Assembly (NCBI GenBank): GCA_937872065.1
Contig: CALMRA010000155.1
Span: 1 to 35,495 of the forward strand
Direction: 5' to 3'
Length of the DNA: 35,495 nucleotides
Origin: an uncultured Eubacteriaceae bacterium
Lineage (GTDB): Bacteria; Bacillota; Clostridia; Eubacteriales; Eubacteriaceae
In this document: positions 15,366 to 23,240 of the stretch, in pieces
Layout of the letters: each line of letters opens with the position of its first letter
How positions within the stretch are numbered: the stretch's first letter is position 1
Translations under genes and position numbers: made by a program
The notes under the pieces: generated by a model
Told to the model about the DNA's origin: nothing
Databases searched by the model: none
What the model saw: the letters and a program-made list of their open reading frames with translations, nothing else

Positions 15366-16037
15366 ATGGCAGGAAACGGTGAAATCAGAGAGCGTATTTA
15401 TGAGGCCGCGAAGGATCTGTTTTACGAAAACGGATTTGCAAAAACGACGCTTCGGATGATCGCGGAAAGAGCCGATGCGAACAGCGCGATGGTTTCGTAT
15501 TATTTCGGCAGCAAGACTCAGCTCGCATCGGAGATTATCGGGGATTATTATGCAGCTGCCAGGAGGGCGGGTAAAGTCTGTCTGGATGAACTGTGTCCGA
15601 ATGCAAGTCTGTATCTGGAGTCCGCGCTTGACAACAGGATCACGACGCAGAACTTTTCGGATAATCAGAAGCTGCTCCGGTTTTATCTCGAACTCGATGA
15701 GACCAATTTTTATGTCGATTCGGATATCGTTGCGGTAGACATCTTCAGAGAGCTGTTTAAAAGTCGTTCGGCACAGATGGATGAGGATAAGATCCGGGCT
15801 GCCGCGATCAGTGTTTCCGCCCTGGCGAATGCGCTGATCAGCGCGCGTGCAAACGGAATGATTCACTACAGCGACGAAGAGATTGTCCGTTCGATCATGG
15901 ATTATCACGGTGTCTGTCTGCAAATTCCTCAGGATGAGACCGAACGGGTGCTCGCTGAGTCGAAGGAGCTTGCGAAACGGATCAGGACCACGACCGGCCC
16001 CGGTTTTGAGGTCAGATGCGAAGTCATCGGCGAATAA
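15366..16037 (+). CDS. TetR-family regulator, second of a tandem pair
   Basis: A 223-residue TetR-type protein. Its HTH (IYEAAKDLFYENGFAKTTLR, ANSAMVSYYFGSKTQLA) is clearly homologous to the preceding protein, and similarity continues weakly into the C-terminal domain at similar positions (ALISARANG versus SLIAARYEG; DEEIVRSI versus NADLARII). This points to an old tandem duplication with diverged ligand pockets. CGGAGGCGGAG lies before the ATG and the gene is cotranscribed with the first. A TetR heterodimer, or two sensors acting on one operator, are both possible. Confidence 0.88.
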   Translation: MAGNGEIRERIYEAAKDLFYENGFAKTTLRMIAERADANSAMVSYYFGSKTQLASEIIGDYYAAARRAGKVCLDELCPNASLYLESALDNRITTQNFSDNQKLLRFYLELDETNFYVDSDIVAVDIFRELFKSRSAQMDEDKIRAAAISVSALANALISARANGMIHYSDEEIVRSIMDYHGVCLQIPQDETERVLAESKELAKRIRTTTGPGFEVRCEVIGE

Positions 16038-16061
16038 AGAAAGTCAGACATTCATATTAAC

Positions 16062-16098
16062 AGTAAAAAAAGGCGCTTCCGTTTCCGGAGGCGCCTTT
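16062..16098 (-). terminator. Terminator, best oriented for the minus-strand gene at 16154
   Basis: AAAGGCGCTTCCG (16069-16081) pairs with CGGAGGCGCCTTT (16086-16098). On the minus strand the stem is followed by a run of seven Ts, so it should end the small membrane-protein transcript. On the plus strand the T-run is short, but it may also stop the tetR transcript. Confidence 0.75.
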
Positions 16099-16153
16099 GT
16101 CGCAGTCAGATGCTATGCTGCTTATAGATTTTATTCGAACTGCAATTCGTTTT

Positions 16154-16528
16154 TTATTTCCGTCTGGCTGCGGCAATTCCTGTTTCCTGATAATGCTGCA
16201 GCAGAAAGATGTTGAGCAGCGTCATGAGAATGATATAAACGCAGGTGAATTTTCCGATTATCAGCTGCATATCAAAGAATGCCGCTGCGAAGATGAGCAT
16301 GATGAAGATTTCGAATATCCACAGCGCTCTGATCTGCCGGAACTGCCGGTGTAGTCTGCGGACTGCGTACAGGTAACTGCCGATCCAGAGCGCGTTAAAC
16401 AGAAGCATAAGCAAAATAAAACTGAAAAGCTGTCCGCCTGCTGAGGGAAGTCTCTGAATCATTCCGCCGACGGTTAAACCTGTAATCAGGCTTGCGATAA
16501 AGCCTGTTATGACTGATACGTAAATCAT
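16154..16528 (-). CDS. Small hypothetical membrane protein, four predicted membrane segments
   Basis: A 124-residue protein I do not recognise. Four hydrophobic stretches are visible at about residues 2-22, 35-55, 68-88 and 92-110, separated by short basic loops (RRLHRQFRQIR) and with a basic C-terminus (AAARRK), suggesting a four-helix inner-membrane protein. A weak TGAGGT site precedes the ATG. Support for a real gene comes from the terminator with T-run just past its stop on the same strand and from the lack of a better frame. It lies downstream of, and on the same strand as, the YtrA-type ABC operon, but a hairpin at 16609-16640 separates them. Confidence 0.6.
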   Translation of the reverse strand: MIYVSVITGFIASLITGLTVGGMIQRLPSAGGQLFSFILLMLLFNALWIGSYLYAVRRLHRQFRQIRALWIFEIFIMLIFAAAFFDMQLIIGKFTCVYIILMTLLNIFLLQHYQETGIAAARRK

Positions 16529-16606
16529 CTCGATACCTCATCATTTTCGTTTATCACAAATTCTATCTGTCTGATTTTTATACCCATCGCAAGACCCCGG
16601 ATAATA

Positions 16607-16641
16607 TAACAGGCCGCCGGACTTTTATCCGACGGCCTGTA
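16607..16641 (-). terminator. Hairpin terminator after the ABC permease
   Basis: ACAGGCCGCCGGA and TCCGACGGCCTGT form a 13-bp stem with one mismatch. On the minus strand it is followed by a weak TTATATT tail. Confidence 0.65.
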
Positions 16642-16684
16642 AGCTTTCGTATCTGTTTAATTGTCCTGCCTGTCCGATTCCAGT

Positions 16685-17449
16685 CTATTCCAGATTCAGA
16701 TGCTTTCTCATAATATAGTCTGTCCCGAAGAACATCGCCGCGGCGATCGCCATCATCCACAGTGACTGAAGGCCGATAAATGTATTTATCATCCCGATCA
16801 GCGAATCCAGCGAATCCACCGACTGCTGATATGTGGACAAAATATCTGACATATTCATCGTGCCGGCAAAGAGGAGGCTTGTAAGCAGACCGATTACAGA
16901 CTGGATCACGAAGAAAAAGACGAAGCTGAGGGCAACTTTATGATCATGGAACAGCTGTCCGATGCTTATGGCAAGATAGATCGCCAGGATGGTCACGAAC
17001 AGATTGCGGGCGACAGCCCCGAGAATGTTCAGCGCGAGCCCCGCGGCATTGCCGGCTCCTACTGCCTGAAGCCCCTGTTCGAAGGCGGCGACCATATCGC
17101 TCATATCGATGCTGTTCCAGGTGTTAAACGGAACGGCAAGCAGTACGCCTCCGCAGATTACGGCAAGGGTGCAGATAATGAGCAGCGCCGATGAGAGCGT
17201 CTTGCTCAGCAGGATCTGCCAAGGCTTGACCGGCAGAGTAAACGTCAGATAGCCTTCCGGTCCGTAGCAGTTCTTGTAGAACCGTTCGATACAGACAACG
17301 ACTGTCAGAACGATAATCGCGACGAACAGGGCGAAATCGATCAGCAGGAGGATCCCGTTAATAATTTCGGCAGCCGAACCTGTCGTACTCAATGTGCCTA
17401 AAAAAAGATTTGTCAGCAGGCAGCAGGCGGCAAAGGCAAGATACATCAT
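16685..17449 (-). CDS. ABC-2-type membrane permease, N-terminus cut off by an in-frame stop
   Basis: The open frame gives 254 residues with about six hydrophobic segments (VAIIVLTVVVCIERFYKN, LTFTLPVKPWQILLSKTLSS, VTILAIYLAISIGQLF). This is the permease of a YtrABC-like operon, downstream of its ATPase and GntR regulator. No good ribosome site precedes ATG 17449. A better start is ATG at 17503, overlapping the ATPase stop by 7 nt and preceded by GAGAGG. It would begin MLGHLFYYDFR, the usual opening of this family, but codon 12 (17470-17468) is TAA, after which the same frame continues TGRKLGMMYLAF into this protein. So the gene is either inactivated by one nonsense base, translated from a poor internal start, or affected by a sequence error. 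Confidence 0.75.
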   Translation of the reverse strand: MMYLAFAACCLLTNLFLGTLSTTGSAAEIINGILLLIDFALFVAIIVLTVVVCIERFYKNCYGPEGYLTFTLPVKPWQILLSKTLSSALLIICTLAVICGGVLLAVPFNTWNSIDMSDMVAAFEQGLQAVGAGNAAGLALNILGAVARNLFVTILAIYLAISIGQLFHDHKVALSFVFFFVIQSVIGLLTSLLFAGTMNMSDILSTYQQSVDSLDSLIGMINTFIGLQSLWMMAIAAAMFFGTDYIMRKHLNLE

Positions 17450-17496
17450 GCCGAGCTTTCTGCCTGTTTACCTGAAATCGTAATAAAATAAATGAC

Positions 17497-18222
17497 CTAA
17501 CATCTAAAAACCTCTCTGAATGTTTCATCCACAGACAGGCCGCGTTCTTCACGGATCGTGTCTACACTTTCCTGAAGTATAAGCTTTCCATCCTGAAGGA
17601 ACAGCACTTCGTCCAGGATCTGTTCGACGTCTGCGATCAGATGAGTCGAGATAATCACAGTCGCGTCCTCCTCATAATTCTGCAGGATCGTGTTCAGGAT
17701 ATAATCACGGGCCGCCGGGTCGACCCCGCCGATCGGTTCATCCAGAAGATATAACCGTGCTTTGCGGCTCATCACGAGGATAAGCTGTAACTTTTCCTTC
17801 GTCCCCTTGGAAAGATTCTTGACCGGTTTCGTGCGGTTCACATTCAGACTTTCCATCATCTCGCCCGCACGCTCCGGATCGAAATCCTCATAAAAATCGG
17901 AAAAGAACTTAATTGTCTGATCCGGCGTCATGCTCTCGTTCAGATATGTCCGTTCCGGCAGGTAGGAGACGATTCCCTTCGAATAAACGCCGGGCGCATC
18001 GCCGTCGATCAGGATGGCGCCCGAGGTCGGAGTCAGAAGTCCTGCCGCCATTTTGATCAGAGTGGTCTTGCCGGCGCCGTTCGGTCCCAGCAGTCCGACA
18101 ATATGTCCCGGATCCAGCGAGAAGCTTATGTTGTCGAGAGCCGTATCCTTCCCGAATTTTTTAGTCAGATCCTCGCATTTAAGCAGGTCTGCAGTGCTAT
18201 TCATTGCTCGCACTCTTCTCAT
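17497..18222 (-). CDS. ABC transporter ATP-binding protein (YtrB-like)
   Basis: A 241-residue ATPase subunit. Walker A is GLLGPNGAGKTTLIKM (near residue 40), the signature is the variant NLSKGTKEKLQL, and Walker B is LYLLDEPIGGVDP; the H-loop is VIISTHLIADVEQ. The TKEKLQ-type signature and GGVDP D-loop are common in YtrB/BcrA-like exporters linked to GntR regulators. The start at 18222 has GAGGAGG upstream and overlaps the regulator gene by 26 bases; ATG 18204 is possible but has no site. It should drive the membrane protein encoded just downstream, whose N-terminus is interrupted. Confidence 0.9.
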   Translation of the reverse strand: MRRVRAMNSTADLLKCEDLTKKFGKDTALDNISFSLDPGHIVGLLGPNGAGKTTLIKMAAGLLTPTSGAILIDGDAPGVYSKGIVSYLPERTYLNESMTPDQTIKFFSDFYEDFDPERAGEMMESLNVNRTKPVKNLSKGTKEKLQLILVMSRKARLYLLDEPIGGVDPAARDYILNTILQNYEEDATVIISTHLIADVEQILDEVLFLQDGKLILQESVDTIREERGLSVDETFREVFRC

Positions 18223-18589
18223 CTTTATCCTCCTCGAAGATAGCCCTGAGCAGGCGGGCGATCTCGTCCGCGCTCAGGTCGAGCTTCTTCATATTGTCAA
18301 AAAAAGTTCGTGCATCTTCTTCAGCCTTCTGGTATCTCAGCTTATCTATCATTTCTTCGTCATCCGTAATAAAACGCCCGCTGGTACGCTGGGAGTACAA
18401 AATTCCGCTCCGCTCCAGCTCGGCTAATGCCCGCTGCATCGTATTCGGGTTTACACCCGCTTCGGCCGCCAGATCCCTGACGCTTGGCAGCCGTTCTCCT
18501 GGAGAAAAGATCCCGGAGACGATCGCCTGTTCAGTCTGCTCGATGAGCTGTTTATAAACAGGCCGGTCTGAGTCAATCTGCCACTTCAT
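18197..18589 (-). CDS. GntR-family regulator, YtrA subfamily
   Basis: A 130-residue regulator. The winged helix (RPVYKQLIEQTEQAIVSGIF, SVRDLAAEAGVNPNTMQRALAELERSGIL) is followed by only about 55 residues of helical tail with no ligand domain, as in YtrA. Such proteins regulate adjacent ABC exporters, often in response to cell-wall-active compounds or membrane stress. The start at 18589 (MKWQIDSDRP) has AAAGGAAC upstream; an upstream ATG at 18649 lies within the operator. It leads the operon and has a perfect 9-bp inverted repeat over its promoter, so it is inferred to repress itself and the two transporter genes. Confidence 0.9.
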   Translation of the reverse strand: MKWQIDSDRPVYKQLIEQTEQAIVSGIFSPGERLPSVRDLAAEAGVNPNTMQRALAELERSGILYSQRTSGRFITDDEEMIDKLRYQKAEEDARTFFDNMKKLDLSADEIARLLRAIFEEDKDEKSASNE

Positions 18590-18648
18590 AATGTTCCTTT
18601 CATAAATGAACCTATGCGGCGGAAAATGTCTTCCGTACCGCGCTTTCA

Positions 18649-18676
18649 TGTATTAATGTACTATCTGATTAATACA
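18649..18676. promoter_or_regulatory. Operator of the YtrA-type regulator: perfect 9-bp inverted repeat
   Basis: TGTATTAAT (18649-18657) and ATTAATACA (18668-18676) are perfect inverted arms with a 10-bp spacer. On the minus strand a TTGACA (18702-18697) lies just upstream and the repeat covers its -10 position, which suits repression of the regulator/ABC operon. It lies in the 304-base gap 18590-18893, which otherwise holds the promoter and leader of the CydDC-like operon. Confidence 0.7.
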
Positions 18677-18752
18677 GTAATACTTTATCGGCACGATGTC
18701 AAGTATTTGACTCATCTAATTATAAATATTTTTCTGAGGGATGGATATTTTC

Positions 18753-18781
18753 TTGACAAAAAGTTAGACAACCCTTATCAT
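18753..18781 (+). promoter_or_regulatory. Promoter of the CydDC-like/YgbA operon
   Basis: TTGACA (18753-18758), an exact 17-bp spacer and TATCAT (18776-18781). Confidence 0.75.
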
Positions 18782-18808
18782 GTATGTTATATGAAGCTAA
18801 CAGTAACG

Positions 18809-18840
18809 GCGGATGCTGCCGGACGGCATCCGCTATTTTT
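18809..18840 (+). terminator. Leader terminator before the CydDC-like operon
   Basis: GCGGATGC (18809-18816) and GCATCCGC (18826-18833) form a perfect 8-bp stem followed by TATTTTT, about 20 nt after the predicted transcript start and 53 nt before the first gene. Between it and the gene is GTTAGT-CTAT-ACTAAC (18851-18866), a perfect 6-bp palindrome. Confidence 0.7.
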
Positions 18841-18893
18841 ATGTCCGAGAGTTAGTCTATACTAACCAGGGCCGACAGAAAGGATCTTCGCAG

Positions 18894-20642
18894 ATGATGA
18901 TCGACAAACGGCTGATCGGAACAGTCAGTGAAAGTAAAAAGTATATCGCGCGCAATGTGGCGCTGCAGTGGCTGGCGCTGGCGGCCAACATCGTGATGCT
19001 CATAAGCGTCACGGGATTCATCGCGTCCCTGTATTACGGGATCGCGACGGATGCTTCGATGATCGTGACCGCGGTCACGGCGCTCGCCGCGCTGACAGTC
19101 AGATTCGTCTGCGCCCGGGGCGCCGCGCGGATGAGCTACCTCTCGTCGAAAGCGGTCAAGAGAACGCTTCGGGAGAAAATCTACTCGAAGCTCTTAAAGC
19201 TCGGGGCCTCTTATGGGGATAAGATCCGGACATCGGAAATCGTCCAGGTCGCGGTGGAAGGGGTCGAACAGCTGGAAAGCTATTTCGGCGCTTATCTGCC
19301 GCAGTTCTTCTATGCGATGCTCGCGCCCCTCACGCTGTTCGCGGTTCTGTGCTTTGTGAACGTTCCGTCGGCTGTCGTGCTGCTGATCTGCGTACCGCTC
19401 ATACCGGCGGCGATCGCTGCGGTTCAGACATGGGCGAAGAAGCTCCTGTCAAAGTACTGGGATCAGTATACGGAGCTGGGGGATACCTTCCTCGAGAATC
19501 TTCAGGGACTGACGACGCTTAAGATCTATCAGGCGGACGAATACAAGAACGAAGAGATGAACGGTCAGGCGGAAAAATTCCGCCGGATCACAATGAAGGT
19601 TCTGTCGATGCAGCTCAATTCGATCACGATTATGGATCTGATCGCCTACGGCGGAGCGGCTGCAGGGATCATTACGGCTGTCACACAGTTTGCGGCGGGC
19701 CGCGTCTCGCTGGCGGGATGTCTGCTGATTATCCTGCTGTCCGCGGATTTCTTTATCCCGATGAGGCAGCTCGGCTCCTTCTTCCATGTCGCGATGAACG
19801 GCATGGCGGCCAGTGAGAAGATATTCAGACTGCTGGATCTGCCGGAAGAAGAAATGAAGACTGAAAAAGTTCCGGAGGACGTGTCCGTCACGGTATCGGG
19901 ACTGCGCTATTCCTACGATGAAGAACGGGAGATTCTGAAGGGGATCGATCTGAAGGTTCCGGAGGGTTCGTTCGTATCGATCGTCGGGGAGAGCGGATGC
20001 GGCAAATCGACGACCGCCGCGATCCTGACCGGCCGGAACAAAGGCTACGCAGGCTCCGTCAGCATCGGAGGCACCGAGCTGTCCGAGATCTCGGAAGCGA
20101 ACCTGTTTGAAAATATCAGCTACGTGAGTCATCAGAGCTGTCTGTTCAAGGGAACGGTCCGGGACAATCTGCAGATGGGGAAACCCGACGCGGCGGATGA
20201 CGAAATGTGGGACGTCCTTGAGCGGACGAACATGGCGGGCTTCCTGCGCGCGGAAGACGGTCTGTCTACAAAGCTGGCGGAACGGGCATCCAACCTGTCC
20301 GGCGGTCAGTGCCAGCGTCTCGCGCTTGCCCGGGCGCTGCTCCACGATACGCCGGTTTACATCTTTGACGAAGCGACATCGAATATCGATGCGGAAAGCG
20401 AAAATGCGATTATGGACGAAATCCGGAGGCTCAAGGGCCGGAAGACAGTGATCATGATTTCCCATCGCCTCGCGAATGTGACGGATTCGGACCGGATCTA
20501 CGTGATGGACGGCGGAACGATCCCGGAATACGGGACACACCGCAGCCTGCTCGGACTCGGCGGCGCCTATTCGCAGCTCTGGAACGCGCAGCAGTCGCTT
20601 GAAAACTACGGTGAAAATTACGGAAAGGAAACAGCTGCATGA
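18894..20642 (+). CDS. ABC exporter half-transporter, CydD-like
   Basis: A 582-residue protein with an N-terminal six-helix ABC exporter domain and a C-terminal ATPase: Walker A IVGESGCGKSTT, signature NLSGGQCQRLALARALL, Walker B VYIFDEATSNID, switch His in MISHRLANV. The membrane domain has the CydD-type features CARGAARMSYLSSKAVKRTLREKI and GVEQLESYFGAYLPQ. CydDC exports glutathione/cysteine and influences heme proteins in enterobacteria; the role in anaerobic Clostridia is open. The start at 18894 has AAAGGA upstream; the frame reaches back to 18813 but only through the leader hairpin. The stop overlaps the next ABC gene (ATGA). Note IPEYGTH where many relatives have IVExGTH. Confidence 0.88.
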   Translation: MMIDKRLIGTVSESKKYIARNVALQWLALAANIVMLISVTGFIASLYYGIATDASMIVTAVTALAALTVRFVCARGAARMSYLSSKAVKRTLREKIYSKLLKLGASYGDKIRTSEIVQVAVEGVEQLESYFGAYLPQFFYAMLAPLTLFAVLCFVNVPSAVVLLICVPLIPAAIAAVQTWAKKLLSKYWDQYTELGDTFLENLQGLTTLKIYQADEYKNEEMNGQAEKFRRITMKVLSMQLNSITIMDLIAYGGAAAGIITAVTQFAAGRVSLAGCLLIILLSADFFIPMRQLGSFFHVAMNGMAASEKIFRLLDLPEEEMKTEKVPEDVSVTVSGLRYSYDEEREILKGIDLKVPEGSFVSIVGESGCGKSTTAAILTGRNKGYAGSVSIGGTELSEISEANLFENISYVSHQSCLFKGTVRDNLQMGKPDAADDEMWDVLERTNMAGFLRAEDGLSTKLAERASNLSGGQCQRLALARALLHDTPVYIFDEATSNIDAESENAIMDEIRRLKGRKTVIMISHRLANVTDSDRIYVMDGGTIPEYGTHRSLLGLGGAYSQLWNAQQSLENYGENYGKETAA

Positions 20643-22297
20643 AACAGCGAAGCGGAATTCAGGTTATGGCCAGACTGATCGGTCTGGTCAAACCTCTGAC
20701 GGGCTATATGGTGCTCGCGATCCTGATGGGACTCATCGGGAATCTGTGCGCGAGCTTTATTACAATTTTCGGCGCATACGCGGTACTGAACGTGCTCGGC
20801 TTTTTCGTTCCGTTCACGCTGCAGACCCTGTTTGTTTCTGTCGCCGCCTTCGCTGTTCTGCGAGCGGCGCTGCGCTACGGCGAACAGACCTGCAACCATT
20901 TCATCGCCTTCAAGCTTCTGGCGCTTATCCGCGACAGGGTGTTCCAGGCGCTCCGGCGTCTGTGTCCGGCGAAGCTGGAAGGCCGTGACAAGGGAGATCT
21001 CGTCTCGGTGATCACGGCGGATATCGAGCTGCTCGAAGTTTTTTACGCCCATACGATTTCGCCGGCTGCGATCGCGGCGCTGTTTACGGCGGTGATGGTC
21101 CTGTTTATCGGAACGTATAATCCGGTTCTCGGTATGATCGCCCTAGCCGCGTATCTGACGGTTGGCGTACTTATCCCGTTTGTCACTTCGAGACAGGGCG
21201 GGGATGACGGGATGAGATTCCGTCAGAAGGCCGGTGAGCTCAGCGGTTTCGTGCTTGAGAGTCTCAGAGGACTGTCTGAAACACTGCAGTACGGTCAGGG
21301 AGGCAGCCGCCTTGCCGAGATGAACGCGAAAACCGACGCGCTGTCGGAAGACGAATCGCGTCTTAAGAAGACGGCCGGATTCAATCAGGCGATGACGCAG
21401 TCCGTGATGATCCTCTTCGATCTCGCGATGCTCTTCACGTCCGCGGCGCTGTACCGGTCAGGAAGCGTAGGTTTCGCAGGCGTCGTGATCCCGACCGTCG
21501 CGCTGATGAGTTCCTTCGGACCGACGGCGGCGCTCGCCGGCCTGGGAAGCATGCTTCAGAATACCTTTGCCGCGGGCAGCCGCGTCCTGGACATTCTCGA
21601 TGAAACGCCGGTCACCGAAGAGGTGACGGGGAAGGCCCCGATCGGATTCGAAGGCGCCGGCACCTCGGAGGTTTCCTTCGCCTACGGCGACGAAATGATT
21701 CTGGACGGGATTTCCGTGAACATTCCGAAGGGATCGGTGATCGGCATCAACGGTCGAAGCGGCAGCGGCAAGTCGACGCTGCTCAAGCTTCTGATGCGTT
21801 TCTGGGAAGCGGATTCAGGAGATGTGAAGATCTCCGGAACGGACATCGGCGAGATCAACACGAAGGATCTGCGCAGCATGCAGAGCTACGTGACACAGGA
21901 GACTCATCTGTTCCACGACTCCATCCGGAACAACCTGCGCATTGCCCGCCTCGATGCGACAGACGCGCAGATCGAGGAAGCCTGCAGAAAGGCTTCAATC
22001 CACGACTTTATCGAAAGTCTTCCCGACGGGTACGATTCACAGGCGGGCGAGCTTGGAGATTCCCTCTCCGGCGGCGAACGGCAGCGTATCGGTCTTGCGA
22101 GGGCATTCCTTCATGACGCGCCGCTGATGCTCCTGGACGAACCGACCAGCAATCTTGACAGCCTGAACGAAGGGGTGATCCTGAAGTCGCTCAACGAAGA
22201 GCGGGGAGACAGGACTGTTGTCCTCGTCTCCCACAGGCTTTCCACGATGCGCACGGCGGACAGGATCGTCAGCGTTGAAAACGGAAGGATAAGCTGA
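20639..22297 (+). CDS. ABC exporter half-transporter, CydC-like
   Basis: A 552-residue partner of the preceding protein, with a membrane domain then an ATPase: Walker A INGRSGSGKSTLLKLL, Q-loop YVTQETHLFHDSI, signature SLSGGERQRIGLARAFL, Walker B LMLLDEPTSNLD, switch VLVSHRLSTM. The segment LRYGEQTCNHFIAFKLLALI followed by LLEVFYAHTISP is typical of CydC. Together with the CydD-like protein it should form a heterodimeric exporter of small thiols or another redox compound. It starts in the stop of the first gene and its stop overlaps the YgbA-like start (TGATG), so four genes are translated as one unit. No cytochrome bd genes are nearby. Confidence 0.88.
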   Translation: MKQRSGIQVMARLIGLVKPLTGYMVLAILMGLIGNLCASFITIFGAYAVLNVLGFFVPFTLQTLFVSVAAFAVLRAALRYGEQTCNHFIAFKLLALIRDRVFQALRRLCPAKLEGRDKGDLVSVITADIELLEVFYAHTISPAAIAALFTAVMVLFIGTYNPVLGMIALAAYLTVGVLIPFVTSRQGGDDGMRFRQKAGELSGFVLESLRGLSETLQYGQGGSRLAEMNAKTDALSEDESRLKKTAGFNQAMTQSVMILFDLAMLFTSAALYRSGSVGFAGVVIPTVALMSSFGPTAALAGLGSMLQNTFAAGSRVLDILDETPVTEEVTGKAPIGFEGAGTSEVSFAYGDEMILDGISVNIPKGSVIGINGRSGSGKSTLLKLLMRFWEADSGDVKISGTDIGEINTKDLRSMQSYVTQETHLFHDSIRNNLRIARLDATDAQIEEACRKASIHDFIESLPDGYDSQAGELGDSLSGGERQRIGLARAFLHDAPLMLLDEPTSNLDSLNEGVILKSLNEERGDRTVVLVSHRLSTMRTADRIVSVENGRIS

Positions 22298-22647
22298 TGA
22301 AACAGGTTAACGTTAACGAAAAGCGCGAGCGGGAAAAGGCGCTCGTCTCGGAGATGATCGCGCTGTACTGCAGAAAAAATCATCATACGGGCGGAGCGCT
22401 GTGTCCGGAATGTCAGGCCCTGGCGGATTATGCCCGGATGCGTTCCGAGAAGTGCCCCTTTATGGAAAACAAGACCTTCTGCGCGAACTGTACGGTTCAC
22501 TGCTACAAGCCCGAGATGCGGGAGAAGATCCGCGAGGTCATGCGATATTCGGGACCTCGGATGCTCTTTATCCATCCGCTGGTCGTGATCCGACATATGC
22601 TCGAGACGCGAAAAGAGAAGCGAAGAATAGAAAGACAATACACATGA
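22297..22647 (+). CDS. YgbA-like 'nitrous oxide-stimulated promoter' family cysteine-rich protein
   Basis: A 116-residue basic protein with seven cysteines: C25, C36-x2-C39 (LCPEC), C53, C62-x2-C65-x3-C69 (FCANCTVHC), spaced for metal or Fe-S binding. The pattern REKALVSEMIALYCRKNHH and MREKIREVMRYSGPRMLFIHP identifies the YgbA/NO-stimulated family; in enterobacteria YgbA belongs to the NsrR regulon and helps recovery from nitric oxide. Here it sits in one operon with a CydDC-like exporter and a YbaN-type protein, all overlapping by 1-4 bases, suggesting a shared role in nitrosative/redox stress or heme/Fe-S upkeep. That joint role is inference. Confidence 0.85.
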   Translation: MKQVNVNEKREREKALVSEMIALYCRKNHHTGGALCPECQALADYARMRSEKCPFMENKTFCANCTVHCYKPEMREKIREVMRYSGPRMLFIHPLVVIRHMLETRKEKRRIERQYT

Positions 22648-23120
22648 AACTCAAACGACTGTTATTAATCGCCGCCGGATGGATCTCGCTGATTCTCGGC
22701 GTGATCGGAATCGTGCTGCCTCTGCTGCCGACCGTTCCTTTTTTCCTGCTTACGGTTTTCTGCTTCGGGAAATCCTCGGAACGTCTCAGCGTATGGTTTA
22801 AATCTACAAGTCTGTATGAAAAGTATCTGGCATCCTATGTCAGAAAGGAAGGACTCACGGCAAAAGCAAAGGCCGGCATCCTGATCCCGACGACGCTCCT
22901 GATGGGCTTCGGCATCATCATGATGGGCAACGTTCCAATCGCAAGAGCCTTTGTTGCATTCGTCTGGGTTCTCCATATCTATTACTTTGTCTTCAGAGTT
23001 AAAACGATCCCGGAAGTCAGGACGGAGACTGTATCAGCGGAAGATTCGAAAGCACCGGAAACCGGTACTCCCGAAAGAGCGCCGGCATTTCGCGCTGCTG
23101 TCGAAGAACTGGAAGTATAA
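22644..23120 (+). CDS. YbaN/DUF454-family inner-membrane protein
   Basis: A 158-residue protein. Its first 110 residues match DUF454 (YbaN): LIAAGWISLILGVIGIVLPLLPTVPFFLLTVFCFGKSSERL, here quoted in parts as the opening GWISLILGVIGIVLPLLPTV and then FCFGKSSERL, with LYEKYLASY and a TM pair IPTTLLMGFGIIMM / FVAFVWVLHIYYFVF. The last 45 residues are a hydrophilic Pro/Glu-rich tail seen only in some members. The ATG overlaps the YgbA-like stop (ATGA). Pairing of YbaN and YgbA with ABC exporters recurs in Clostridia as far as I recall. Function unknown; in E. coli ybaN lies next to priC and is uncharacterised. Confidence 0.85.
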   Translation: MKLKRLLLIAAGWISLILGVIGIVLPLLPTVPFFLLTVFCFGKSSERLSVWFKSTSLYEKYLASYVRKEGLTAKAKAGILIPTTLLMGFGIIMMGNVPIARAFVAFVWVLHIYYFVFRVKTIPEVRTETVSAEDSKAPETGTPERAPAFRAAVEELEV

Positions 23121-23240
23121 GCAGCAGGGAGAATTCTGAGTATTGTTTCAGACTGATGAGTTATGGCGCCGGCTTCCGGGTATTCTTTTAAATATCAATA
23201 TTATGATAGAATATGAGTAGAATAATTCGGAGGTGATCTC

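Noticed and set aside
18813-18893. Upstream start (18813) for the CydD-like protein
   Set aside because: The extra 27 codons run through the leader terminator and palindrome and there is no ribosome site; ATG 18894 has AAAGGA.
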